Source: a virus
Strand: one strand, 5' to 3'
Length of the DNA stretch: 42,311 nucleotides
Virus record (IMG/VR): IMGVR_UViG_3300048831_000066
Location: 1-42,311 of that record
How positions within the stretch are numbered: the stretch's first letter is position 1; every line of letters begins with the position of its first letter. A model generated the notes under the pieces. That model saw only the letters and a program-made list of their open reading frames with translations, was not told the origin of the DNA and made no database searches. Positions 15,043 to 23,360 of this stretch are shown here, in pieces. A program made the translations under genes and the position numbers.

Positions 15043-15365
15043 TATTTACTCTCCGCTAGATGCAATTCTACCAGTTCACTAACAGTTACCTCACGCAACG
15101 TTAGCTTATCCCCTGATATATCGTCAGGAACAATCTTATGTACTCCAAACTCTACATCGTTCGCATAAGGAAAATTAACTAACAAATCCATTCCAGCAAA
15201 CATGACCGACTTATGATCTTCTTCGAAGAAGAATTTTGAATCGTCTTCCTCAATGATGTGTCTAAGTGCCGACTCGGCCCCAATGATGTCCGCAGAATCG
15301 TCTACTAGGACATTGAACATTCTACGGTACGTCTTCCGTACCAAGATTTTAGCAATTTTCATCAT
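15042..15365 (-). CDS. Hypothetical acidic protein
   Basis: A 107-aa protein not recognised. The N-terminus (MMKIAKILVRKTYRRMFNVLV) looks like a beta strand, followed by an acidic middle with EEDDSKFFFEEDHK. It overlaps the helicase gene by 17 bases and is coupled to the Gp157-like gene by TAATG. Somewhat AT-rich. Confidence 0.5.
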   Translation of the reverse strand: MMKIAKILVRKTYRRMFNVLVDDSADIIGAESALRHIIEEDDSKFFFEEDHKSVMFAGMDLLVNFPYANDVEFGVHKIVPDDISGDKLTLREVTVSELVELHLAESK

Positions 15366-16968
15366 GGTTCGACCCCATTAACATACGTTTCGCGGCCGTG
15401 GCAACAATTTCTTGCTCGGTCAAGTACGAATTTTCGGAATCGAGTAGCAGGCGCATCTGAGCCAGCGATCCATCTTCGCCGAGGGCTCCCTCGGACTCCT
15501 CTTGCTTCTCTGCAAGGGACAACGCCATGGCCTCGTCCACGGTCCCAGGGACCACGTAATAGTCCGTCCACAGTTCGTCGTAAAGCGAGCCGAAGCGATG
15601 GTGACGCTTCTCCGCTTGGATGAGATTGAGCGGTGTCCAGTCGAGGTCCACAAACTGGGCAGCTCGAGCGTTTGACAAGGAGATGCCCGTCGACGCGGCG
15701 GCGACCGACGCTATCAAAGCTCGAGGCTCGCGCAGCTTATCAGACGAGCCCCACTCCTCGAGGATACGAGTTCTTTTAGCTGTGGGTGCGTCGCCGGTCA
15801 TAACATCGACCGGGATGTTGAAGGCCTTGATGCGCTCTTCCAAAATCTTGGCTGTGTCACGGAACCAGACCCACCAAACCACGCGGTGGTGAGTGATCTG
15901 GATATGCCCCACGGGAACAGCCTTGGCCTTTTCGGTCGAAATGTGTTGACGTAGCTCGTTGATGATGGTAAGATGAGCCCCAGTTGGGGCAGATACACCT
16001 TTCAATATTTCAGTCAAAGTCGGGAACTTCCGCGCAACGGGCAAATCGTGAACGGAGCGATGGTGCACTGGAACCGGGATGCCCATCTGCTCACGGGTCC
16101 GCTTGAACACAACCTCGGTGAGTCTTGACGCAAGTTCGTCCACATTTGTTCGGCCTGTATCAACCATGCCCCCATAAGGGCTCGGTGCCGCGCCGCAATA
16201 TCGAACTCGAAACTCGTTGCGCCCACCGAAAGCCCGTCCGCAAGCCGCGTCGAGCAACCCCCACAAGCTGACCAGCCTATTTCGCATGGGCGTGGCCGTG
16301 ATCAGATACGTCCGACCTCGAGGTATTCCTCGGAAGGCCTGCGACCAAGTCACGTACTTGTTCGCCACGGTGTGCGCCTCGTCGCAGAGCAGCGTTCCCA
16401 TGCGGTGCGCGGTGAAGTAGCCCGCGAGCCGGTCTGCCATGGAGTAGGGCAAGATGTAACAGTCGGTCTTGCCCGCCTTCAAGGTCGCCTTGAGCTCTGT
16501 GGCGTCTTTGCAAACGTGGAAGGTCCATCCGCATCGGCGGCACTCCGTGCGCCACACGTCGATGACACTAACTGGCACGCCCACGACAATGGGGAGATCT
16601 GAAGCGGCTGTAGCAACCGCAGTCTTCCCGCCGCCGAGGTCCAGGGCCAAAATAGCTCCGTGGCGTTGACGTAACCAAGCCACGGCTTCGAGCTGGAAGG
16701 GACGCAACCACCCTTGAGATGCTAGTGGAATAGCGTGGTGATCGTCGAGTTGCGTCCCAGTGGGGATAAGCCCTGACAACAAGGGCAGGTGGCTCCGATG
16801 GACGTCGACCTTCAAGGACTCGGGTGGCACAGGATTGAGCCAACCACGGTTTGAAGAAAATCCCGTGATCCTGACCCCTGGTATAGAGGATAGACCCCTA
16901 GCGGTGCTAGCATAACGCCTGATTTCCTCGGTGTCAAGAGCCCACCAGTCGTTTCCGATCAATTTCAT
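15349..16968 (-). CDS. SNF2-like superfamily 2 helicase
   Basis: A 539-aa DNA-dependent ATPase. Motif I is LDLGGGKT (109-116), motif II CDEAH (195-199) and motif III TATP (224-227). The C-terminal lobe carries ASTGISL, LDWTPLNLIQAEKRHHRFG (motif VI, HRxG type). This is the compact SMARCAL1-like arrangement found in many phages, used in replication-fork or recombination remodelling. It is the first gene of the leftward operon; GGAGG lies 6 bases before the ATG and a promoter-like element lies at about 17,013-17,041. Confidence 0.9.
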   Translation of the reverse strand: MKLIGNDWWALDTEEIRRYASTARGLSSIPGVRITGFSSNRGWLNPVPPESLKVDVHRSHLPLLSGLIPTGTQLDDHHAIPLASQGWLRPFQLEAVAWLRQRHGAILALDLGGGKTAVATAASDLPIVVGVPVSVIDVWRTECRRCGWTFHVCKDATELKATLKAGKTDCYILPYSMADRLAGYFTAHRMGTLLCDEAHTVANKYVTWSQAFRGIPRGRTYLITATPMRNRLVSLWGLLDAACGRAFGGRNEFRVRYCGAAPSPYGGMVDTGRTNVDELASRLTEVVFKRTREQMGIPVPVHHRSVHDLPVARKFPTLTEILKGVSAPTGAHLTIINELRQHISTEKAKAVPVGHIQITHHRVVWWVWFRDTAKILEERIKAFNIPVDVMTGDAPTAKRTRILEEWGSSDKLREPRALIASVAAASTGISLSNARAAQFVDLDWTPLNLIQAEKRHHRFGSLYDELWTDYYVVPGTVDEAMALSLAEKQEESEGALGEDGSLAQMRLLLDSENSYLTEQEIVATAAKRMLMGSNHDENC

Positions 16969-17012
16969 GCTCGCACCTCCACTAAATGACCTCTAATTTC
17001 AAGGGGCACCCT

Positions 17013-17041
17013 GTTTTAATGGAGCTAGAAACATATGTCAA
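17013..17041 (-). promoter_or_regulatory. Leftward sigma70-like promoter
   Basis: On the minus strand there is a perfect -35 box TTGACA (17036-17041), a 17-base spacer and TAAAAC as -10 (17013-17018). It is about 45 bases upstream of the helicase start and would drive the leftward replication operon. CAAGGG and CCCTTG (about 17,000 and 17,052) form an inverted repeat around it that may be an operator. Confidence 0.55.
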
Positions 17042-17068
17042 CTGAAAAACTCCCTTGCGCCTAAAGGG

Positions 17069-18340
17069 GTGGCCGTGCTACCCAGGCGCATGCGGAAAAA
17101 ACTAAGCTCTCCTCTCCCAAAGTGGGCGATAAGTCAACAGGATATTGTTGACGTGGACCTACCTGTTGGATTTCTAAGAGATTTTATTGACTACGTAGAG
17201 CTGTGTACGGATGCCCCTAAAGTTTTTGCTCTCGGAACGGGACTAGGTATACTAGCAGTTGCGTGTGGTAGATGCAACGTCGTTGTTAAAAGTCTCGATT
17301 CTAATTTAGAGTCTGTTTTGCCTATTCGTTTATGGCAAGCTTTACTAGGAACATCTGGACAAAGAAAGTCCAAGGTGATGGATTTAGGTGTTGGATTATT
17401 GCAGCGCACCAATCATCAATTTTTATTGCCTGATGATGGTTCAGTGGAAGCTTGGCACGATGAAATGGTCGAACAACCAATATCTTTAATGTATCAAGAA
17501 GAGTTGTCAGGGTTATTTGATGCCCAACAGCGGTCATATAGTCTTGGATTGCAATCTTGGATGCTAAAGTTATGGTCTGGAACAGATAAAGATAGAAAGA
17601 CTAAAGGTGGTGGTACTAAATCTATAGTGAGGCCTAGACTAAATATTCTCGGAGCCATACCACCGGATATATTTTTGAAAAAAACTAAATCAACTGATTG
17701 GAGAAGTGGTTTTCTGCCTCGGTTTTTATATTGGGGAGGTGCTAGAGAAGAATGGTCATCTACTTGTTATAGTGCTCCTAAACAAGAGTTATTTTTATCT
17801 GAGCAATTAAAGAATATTCATTTTAATAGTGATGGTGATATAGTAATAACTAGTATGATTAGTAGCTTATTAGCAGAATGGTTTTATGAAACAGTGGAAT
17901 TAAAAAGTGATATATACCTTGAAGATACTTATGCTGGGTTATTAAGGTTTCAAGAAATGGGTTATGTCATTGCTGCTTTGATAGCAATGTCTAGGTCTAT
18001 GATGATTGTTAGTAAAGTAGCTTCGAAGCGCCTTCTTGTATCTCAGAGTGACATGCTCACAACAATTAAGATTCTTAACTTATGCAAGAAGACGATTGAA
18101 GTTGTATCCAGTAAAGCTAATATGGATGTTATATCGGCTATTGAAGAATCCATAACAGAGCTTCTAACAGCGAATCCGTCAGGTTTAACCATAAAAGAGG
18201 TGTCTAAGAGACTAAGAATCTCTACTAGAGAGGCGGGCGCTCATCTAAAGTTGCTCACCGCGAATCAACAAATATCAGTAACTTCCCGGCCTGGTCCTGG
18301 TAGAGGCAGGCCCACTAATGTATACAAAGCTAATGAATAG
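17069..18340 (+). CDS. DUF3987-like protein with C-terminal winged helix
   Basis: A 423-aa protein, the only rightward gene between the replication arm and the non-coding region. The middle (SLGLQSWMLKLWSGTD, RPRLNILGAIPPDIFLK, WRSGFLPRFLYWG) resembles the DUF3987 group of helicase/primase-associated proteins. The last 70 residues read as a winged helix (SGLTIKEVSKRLRISTREAGAHLKLLTANQQI) with a Gly-Arg-rich tail. No intact Walker A is evident. It is markedly AT-rich with different codon choice from its neighbours. The start is uncertain: GTG at 17069 or ATG at 17090, neither with a good ribosome site. A replication initiator or regulator is a reasonable guess from its place next to a candidate origin. 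Confidence 0.6.
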   Translation: MAVLPRRMRKKLSSPLPKWAISQQDIVDVDLPVGFLRDFIDYVELCTDAPKVFALGTGLGILAVACGRCNVVVKSLDSNLESVLPIRLWQALLGTSGQRKSKVMDLGVGLLQRTNHQFLLPDDGSVEAWHDEMVEQPISLMYQEELSGLFDAQQRSYSLGLQSWMLKLWSGTDKDRKTKGGGTKSIVRPRLNILGAIPPDIFLKKTKSTDWRSGFLPRFLYWGGAREEWSSTCYSAPKQELFLSEQLKNIHFNSDGDIVITSMISSLLAEWFYETVELKSDIYLEDTYAGLLRFQEMGYVIAALIAMSRSMMIVSKVASKRLLVSQSDMLTTIKILNLCKKTIEVVSSKANMDVISAIEESITELLTANPSGLTIKEVSKRLRISTREAGAHLKLLTANQQISVTSRPGPGRGRPTNVYKANE

Positions 18341-18439
18341 CGAATTAATTCTCGAAAAGACCCGCGAAAACATTTAAAAACGGCGAAATCCTAAATTATC
18401 TCAAGTAGTTGCTGATTTAAGGTATTTTTATTTAATTCA

Positions 18440-18466
18440 CCCCCCCTCTCTCTCTTTCTCTCTCTC
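18440..18466 (+). repeat. 27-base homopyrimidine run
   Basis: A C7 block followed by CT repeats with no purine over 27 bases. Such runs can adopt triplex or other non-B structures and often mark regulatory or origin DNA. It may also mutate by slippage. Confidence 0.85.
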
Positions 18467-18845
18467 AGGAATACCCTAGTAGGTATCTCCTTTGCATACT
18501 CATTATGCACACTATATGCAAGGAATGAAACTGAACGAGCATCCTACCCTTGCAGGTGTTCCCGCGAAGATATCGGTGTGCGCGTGATCAGATCTTTGAA
18601 AATAGGAAATTAAAAAAAAATATTCTAAATACCTATGTAAGAGCATGAGATCACTAGGTTTGTTTGTTTCCGATTTGACTACTTTGGACTGTTTTCATTT
18701 CTAAAAATCCGGGATCGTTTGGCTTTTCGTCTTTATCGTTATAAGATATTTATGTGTTTTTAGGGGGGTATTATTAAGGTAGACTCTTGTCAATGCGTCG
18801 GTACGAAACGGGTAGACTGTCGTTACAACGTTGAGATGACGCGCC

Positions 18846-18911
18846 CGTCTTAGCTTCAGACGACGTCGTCTCTTCGCTTCAGACGACACCCGTCTTCGCT
18901 TCAGACAACAG
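18846..18911 (+). repeat. Three tandem hairpin repeats
   Basis: Three imperfect copies of about 20-24 bases (starting at 18846, 18867 and 18891) each contain CGTCT...GCTTCAGAC followed by GAC or AAC. Each can fold with GTCT pairing AGAC around a short loop, and an extra TTGTCT follows the third. Spacing is close to two helical turns, as for iterons or tandem regulator sites. Confidence 0.75.
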
Positions 18912-19091
18912 TTGTCTCGAAACCGTTCTATGGCTCTTGAAGCACTAAAAGCGAGTTATAGTTGTTGTTAGTTATGGATATTATTAGTGAATTAGCTAAG
19001 CTTGTGATGTTGTTAGGGACAGAAAGAAAAGTTGAATCCTCGTGGTTTTTTTTGCTTGACACTGTTGGAAGCTTTGGTAAGCTGCTGGGCA

Positions 19092-19835
19092 ATGAATGCG
19101 GCTCTGCATGATCTCTGCTTGTTTTGGGTGCCCAACAGGGTAGCCCCATCTCCGCGTAGTTCCTCTGTAAATACCGAGAATCCTGATGATATTTGTGCCT
19201 ATCAGGACGAAGTGACCGCTCTCGAAACCCTACGCGAAAAGCTGAGCATGATAGCCCAAAAGGCTACTGGGACCATTCACGAACTCCCCCAAATTGACGG
19301 CGCTCCCAAAGTCATCGAGAAGCCATGGGCTACCTTCGAGGCAGGGCAGCGTTATGTAGCTTGGAACCTGTTCGCCATCGACCCTGTTAGCGGTCACGAG
19401 GTCCAGCTCTCAAAGCGCCTCGAAAACGTTGGCGGCGGAGTCATGTGGGTAGAAACTCCCCGGTCGAACCGGGGGGTGGTTCAAAATTCCCCACCTCTAG
19501 AGAACGTCCAGAAGGGATACCGGTGCGAAATGTGCCGGCGATTCTCTTATGAGCAGGGGCAGAAGTGGCTCAATCAAGAGACGCATCGCTTTGAAAGCTC
19601 AAGCGCGCAGATGTGGCGTGACGTTGTAGAGCTCGTCGCTGAGAATTCGGAAGTGGAAGTGCCGAATTCTCTGTCAGACTTCGGCGCGTGCTTGGAAGAT
19701 TCCAAGCTGGTTACAAAAATGTACCCAGGCTGTAATAAGTACAAAGCTCGCACACTTTGGAGGGTCGAGGCATGTCCGCCAACGGGAACGACCCCCGGAA
19801 GAGAGGAGAGTGGCGAGTCTCGCCATGGGCGGTAA
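19092..19835 (+). CDS. Hypothetical protein with CxxC motif
   Basis: A 247-aa protein, not recognised. It has a Glu/Leu helical stretch near the N-terminus (DEVTALETLREKLSMIAQK), a beta-rich middle (WATFEAGQRYVAWNLFAID), and a single CEMC pair near residue 150. I take the ATG at 19092; the frame is open back to a TTG at 19032. The last 64 bases overlap the next gene in another frame, so the C-terminus may be read-through of little importance. First gene of the rightward series. Confidence 0.5.
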   Translation: MNAALHDLCLFWVPNRVAPSPRSSSVNTENPDDICAYQDEVTALETLREKLSMIAQKATGTIHELPQIDGAPKVIEKPWATFEAGQRYVAWNLFAIDPVSGHEVQLSKRLENVGGGVMWVETPRSNRGVVQNSPPLENVQKGYRCEMCRRFSYEQGQKWLNQETHRFESSSAQMWRDVVELVAENSEVEVPNSLSDFGACLEDSKLVTKMYPGCNKYKARTLWRVEACPPTGTTPGREESGESRHGR

Positions 19836-20260
19836 CAACCGCCAGTGAGGCTCGAAACGTAGCAGGGCCAAAGATGATCGTCCCAGATTCCCAAGCGAAT
19901 TCAATGCGTTTGGCGTCTGGAAGGCCCCACGGACTGTGTACACATTTTTCGTTATCCGATGGACAGGCGCTCGTTAATGAACATATGTTCTTTACCGAGC
20001 TTTTGAACGGAGGATTGTCGGACACTGCTTATCTGCCAGAGTGGCTGGACAAGAAAAGCGGTTACGGGATTTGTGCGCTCATTGGTTCGGATACGTTGAT
20101 CCATGCTCTGCATCCGGGAACTTGTACGCTAGACCAAGCGCAAGCTTGGGGAAAAGCTGAAGGATTACACGCTTGGCGCCGAGGCGACGGCGATATAGTC
20201 GCCTGCCCCTGCTGGCAAGAGAGGTCTGAACAGGCTGGCAAGGGTTCGAGGCGGCGATGA
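19772..20260 (+). CDS. Hypothetical protein with C-terminal CPCW motif
   Basis: A 162-aa protein of unknown function with ACPCW near the C-terminus and a basic tail. The ATG at 19772 is preceded by GGAGGG. Its 3' end overlaps the next membrane-protein gene by four bases (ATGA). It may act with that Cys-containing membrane protein; nothing more can be said. Confidence 0.5.
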   Translation: MSANGNDPRKRGEWRVSPWAVTTASEARNVAGPKMIVPDSQANSMRLASGRPHGLCTHFSLSDGQALVNEHMFFTELLNGGLSDTAYLPEWLDKKSGYGICALIGSDTLIHALHPGTCTLDQAQAWGKAEGLHAWRRGDGDIVACPCWQERSEQAGKGSRRR

Positions 20261-20601
20261 TCTCACTTATCCCACTTCAAGACCTGCTCGTGATAACCCT
20301 GATTTCCGTGGGATTCTCATTCGTTGTGACCGGTTCCACGATAGGATATCCCATACGCTACGTGGCTTACAAGGCCCTCGGCTGGATAGGCTCGAGCCCC
20401 ATTTGGCTGGACAGTATCGCTCGTTGTCCGTATTGCCACGCATGGTGGCAAGGGCTCGGGTGGGCCTGGTACACCGGCCACGGATTGTGGGGATCTCTCC
20501 AGGCGGCGTTCGTTGCATGCGGCATTGCCGCTATAGTACAAGCTCAGTGGTCACTCGCGGCCGGGAAAGAAAGTTACATACGGGAAGGGCGCAATGTCTA
20601 A
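20257..20601 (+). CDS. Membrane protein with CPYC motif (DUF1360-like)
   Basis: A 114-aa protein with a hydrophobic segment at residues 9-29, a CPYC motif at 57-60 followed by HAWWQGLGW, and a second hydrophobic segment near 80-98. The C-P-Y-C plus aromatic pattern between membrane helices is reminiscent of DUF1360-type small membrane proteins. Coupled to both neighbours by overlaps. Confidence 0.5.
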   Translation: MISLIPLQDLLVITLISVGFSFVVTGSTIGYPIRYVAYKALGWIGSSPIWLDSIARCPYCHAWWQGLGWAWYTGHGLWGSLQAAFVACGIAAIVQAQWSLAAGKESYIREGRNV

Positions 20602-22393
20602 AGTCAGCAAAGACGAGGTCTTGAAGGCCTTGGGCCAAGCCCAAGTGCAGGGTGTCAAAGAGGCTGTCAAAGAGCAGGCCAAAGAAATGGGGATGCTCAG
20701 CGGGATGATGCCTGGCAGGGCGAATCCCGTGGTTACAGGGGCCTTCGAGCAGGTTGCCCAACAGGCAACTGCCGTCCGCCTGAACATCCAGCGACGCGAT
20801 CCAGTCTCGGGCAAGATGACCTACATTCGCGGGCCTGGTGAGATTGACGCGAATCTCATCGCCAGCAAAGGCCTTCCTGAGATTATCGATGACTGGTGCG
20901 GCGGCGGCGAGTACACCGTCGAGGTCATGGCGCCTGGGCAAGAGCGCCTCATGCAGAACTTCACGGTCGGCGGGGCTCCGCAAGATCCTGGCTATCGAGC
21001 GAAGACTGCCGTTGCCGGTGGGGTTCCGGTCAATCAGGCCTATGACCCCTCGCATTACTTCGGTGTGCCAAGGCCGATGTACGCCTCTCCGCAAGACAAC
21101 TCGAGCAATATGGCTGTCAAAATGATGGAAATCATGATGGCCAAGGAAATGATGAGTGCCAAGTTGGGCAGCGTATCTAACGCAGGTCAAGCCTCGTCCG
21201 AGGTTCAAGAACTCCGCGCCGAGCTCGCTCGCATGCGAGATGACCAGAAGCGCGCCGAAGAAGATCGCCGCCGCACCGAAGAGATGGAACGCTTGCGGCG
21301 CGAAGCGGCCGAAGACCGGCGCAAGTCCGAAGAGCGCTTCGAGAAGCTGCTCGCGGAGATGAACAAGGACAAGACCCCGGCATGGGTGGGCTTGGCACAG
21401 GCGGCGATGCCGGCGATTGCCGAGGTGTTCCGAGGCAAGGACGCCACAATGGGCTTGCTCTCAAACACGTTCGGAACGGTCCTGCAAGCTCAGCAGATGG
21501 CGTCAAATCAGCAAGCAGAGACCTTCAAGATGTTGCTGAACCGGCCCACGGCCACCGACGAAATCTCGAAGATGACCTCGGTCTTCGCACAGAGCCAGCT
21601 CACGAATCTGCAAACCATCAACCAGATCGTGAGCTCGGGCCTGCTCGACAAGGGCGGCGGACATCCACTGGTCGAGCTTCTCTCGCAGATCATCGATCAG
21701 GGTGGGCAAGTGCTTCAGGCAGGTCTGTCAAACAAACAGGCCGCGGGCAACATCGCCGGCATGGAATCGGAACCAGCTCCAGTGCTTCCGACTCGAGCAA
21801 GCTCCGAGGTTCCGCAACTGCCGGCTCCCAAGGATGCCCAGAAGCAATATGACCTGAACGCAGATCCGAGCTTCCGCGTCATCATCGAGCAGATCAAGGG
21901 CGATGGCGACCCACGTGAGATCGCTCTGCGACTCTATCGTCACGGACAACCGCTCCGAGAGGACCAGGGACACCCGTTGGCGAAGTCCTGGTGTCGAGAT
22001 CCCGAAAGCTACTCACGTCTCATCCTCAGTCAGCTAGGCGTGGCAGACTCACGCATTCAGCAGATCACAACTGCCCTGGTCGACCTCGCGCTGTGGGTCA
22101 AAGATGGTCGTGACCCCGAGGAGTTTGCGCAAGTCGAAACACGTCGCCGTCGACGCAAGAAGTTGATCCCTTCGGCGTCGCCCGAAATGCAGTCGACACA
22201 CGGCTTCTCGTTCAGCGATCCTGAAGAGGGCGAGGAAGACGACGACAACGGGGAAGAGTTTTACGAGGATGAGACTGACCGAAGTCTTGAAGACGACGAA
22301 CTCAACGGCGAAGACGAGCGGCAACAAGAATTGAGCGCGGTCATTGCAGAAGAGGCGCGGACTGCCGAAGCTTCTTCAGTCGCGGAGTCGTGA
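20594..22393 (+). CDS. Large coiled-coil virion-associated protein
   Basis: A 599-aa protein, not matched to a named family. Residues 55-125 look like a small beta domain (AVRLNIQRRDPVSGKMTYI, then GGGEYTVEVMAPG). Residues 205-265 form a strong Arg/Glu coiled coil. A helical middle follows (residues 270-390), then a globular part around 420-520 and a very acidic tail (about 530-580) rich in Glu and Asp. It is the largest right-arm gene and heads the virion module. A scaffold, a vertex/spike base, or a DNA-binding assembly protein are all compatible; the acidic tail could pair with the many basic tails of the small membrane proteins downstream. Confidence 0.55.
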   Translation: MSKVSKDEVLKALGQAQVQGVKEAVKEQAKEMGMLSGMMPGRANPVVTGAFEQVAQQATAVRLNIQRRDPVSGKMTYIRGPGEIDANLIASKGLPEIIDDWCGGGEYTVEVMAPGQERLMQNFTVGGAPQDPGYRAKTAVAGGVPVNQAYDPSHYFGVPRPMYASPQDNSSNMAVKMMEIMMAKEMMSAKLGSVSNAGQASSEVQELRAELARMRDDQKRAEEDRRRTEEMERLRREAAEDRRKSEERFEKLLAEMNKDKTPAWVGLAQAAMPAIAEVFRGKDATMGLLSNTFGTVLQAQQMASNQQAETFKMLLNRPTATDEISKMTSVFAQSQLTNLQTINQIVSSGLLDKGGGHPLVELLSQIIDQGGQVLQAGLSNKQAAGNIAGMESEPAPVLPTRASSEVPQLPAPKDAQKQYDLNADPSFRVIIEQIKGDGDPREIALRLYRHGQPLREDQGHPLAKSWCRDPESYSRLILSQLGVADSRIQQITTALVDLALWVKDGRDPEEFAQVETRRRRRKKLIPSASPEMQSTHGFSFSDPEEGEEDDDNGEEFYEDETDRSLEDDELNGEDERQQELSAVIAEEARTAEASSVAES

Positions 22394-22396
22394 TCC

Positions 22397-22609
22397 ATGG
22401 CGGTCAACATCGACCGCGGACAGATTTCGGTGCGCTTGACGGACGACCAAGCACGCGCTCTCGAGCGGTATCGAGTAACGCTTCAGAAGCGTATTCGCTG
22501 CCACGCTCCGGGGTGGTCATGCAGTTCGGCACATGCAATCCGCGATCTGATTTTACGAGGATTGAAGACCGAAGGCCTCATTCCTGACGTAGCCGAGCCC
22601 CCCGAATAA
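22397..22609 (+). CDS. Ribbon-helix-helix-like small protein
   Basis: A 70-aa protein beginning with a possible ribbon strand (QISVRLTDDQARALERYR) and then a second helix (SSAHAIRDLILRGLKTEG), the CopG/MetJ pattern. It sits directly upstream of the promoter that precedes the transglutaminase-like gene, whose -10 box is flanked by a palindrome, so it could be that promoter's repressor. Confidence 0.5.
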   Translation: MAVNIDRGQISVRLTDDQARALERYRVTLQKRIRCHAPGWSCSSAHAIRDLILRGLKTEGLIPDVAEPPE

Positions 22610-22643
22610 CGGTTTCCATTAGTTAACCTCAAAACCCCCTCGA

Positions 22644-22681
22644 TTGACCTCTGTATACAACCGCCTAATATAATTGCGGTT
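22644..22681 (+). promoter_or_regulatory. Rightward sigma70-like promoter with operator palindrome
   Basis: TTGACC (22644-22649), a 16-base spacer and TAATAT (22666-22671); TATAAT overlaps at 22669-22674 with a 19-base spacer. The -10 lies within an inverted repeat AACCGC (22659-22664) / GCGGTT (22676-22681), well placed for repressor binding. It would drive the virion module from 22,771 onward. A second TTGACC lies at about 22,735 without a clear -10. Confidence 0.6.
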
Positions 22682-22770
22682 TCATTAAACACACCGGAAA
22701 ACCTAAGTATTCAAAAACACCCAGGATTTCGCTATTGACCACTAAATAGCTCGTTGTAGTCTGCCAGTGT

Positions 22771-23358
22771 ATGAGTCTACCTGGCAGAAGAATTGTCGAT
22801 GCACAATTCGGGACAGCCGAAGTTCACGACGTCTATTCGCTCAACGACCGCTTGTCCCTCATCAACGGTCAAGTTTTCAAAAGCCTGCGAGACCCTTCCA
22901 TACGCGCCCTTGCGTTAGACCTCGTTCGAGGCACCCCGCAACATGGCAATGAATCCGAGCTCTCAGAACTGTCGCGAGTCTTCTGGTTCGTCAAGAAGAA
23001 TGTTGAATACAGGCAAGACCCACACCAGTACGATTTATACTCTACAGCTTCTAGGACTATCCAGGTGCATGCGGGGGATTGTGACGATCACTGCACGTTG
23101 ATCGCTGCCCTGGTAGGAAACCTTGGATTCATCCCAGGGGCTAAAGTGATTTCACCGGATGGAGCTAACTGGCACATCTACGCGCTCACTTCAGTGTTTC
23201 CGCGTAGCAACCCGCAAGCTCCCACGGCAAGATATTTAGCTCTCGACACCACACAACCGGCAAGTCACCCAGGGTGGGAACCTCCCGCGAAGTTCCAACG
23301 CTACGCACGGGTGGTCACGTTCACTGAAAGTGGGCCACTGGTCCAAACCGTGAGGTAA
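22771..23358 (+). CDS. Transglutaminase-like cysteine protease-fold protein
   Basis: A 195-aa protein with the transglutaminase/papain-like triad: Cys104 in AGDCDDHCTL, His135 in WHIYALT and Asp159 in YLALDTTQ. In bacteria and viruses this fold mostly acts as a peptidase or amidase, not as a true transglutaminase. At the head of the virion operon it could mature capsid proteins or cut host peptidoglycan or protein on entry. There is no signal peptide and no strong ribosome site. Confidence 0.75.
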   Translation: MSLPGRRIVDAQFGTAEVHDVYSLNDRLSLINGQVFKSLRDPSIRALALDLVRGTPQHGNESELSELSRVFWFVKKNVEYRQDPHQYDLYSTASRTIQVHAGDCDDHCTLIAALVGNLGFIPGAKVISPDGANWHIYALTSVFPRSNPQAPTARYLALDTTQPASHPGWEPPAKFQRYARVVTFTESGPLVQTVR

Positions 23359-23360
23359 TC

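Larger units (their letters stand above)
18341..19091. other. AT-rich non-coding region, candidate origin or switch region
   Basis: About 750 bases with no credible gene. It is AT-rich, with A8 and T-runs, a homopyrimidine block, several short inverted repeats (for example ATACC/GGTAT near 18,472-18,488 and TGCATA/TATGCA near 18,493-18,510) and a tandem hairpin repeat array at its right end. It separates the mainly leftward and mainly rightward gene sets. A TTGACA box near 19,054 has no good -10 partner. Confidence 0.5.

Noticed and set aside
18846-18911. CRISPR array
   Set aside because: Repeats are adjacent without unique spacers of regular length, and only three copies.
20531-21208. 225-aa minus-strand frame
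   Set aside because: Antisense to the 599-aa gene; His/Arg/Leu-rich shadow with no motif.
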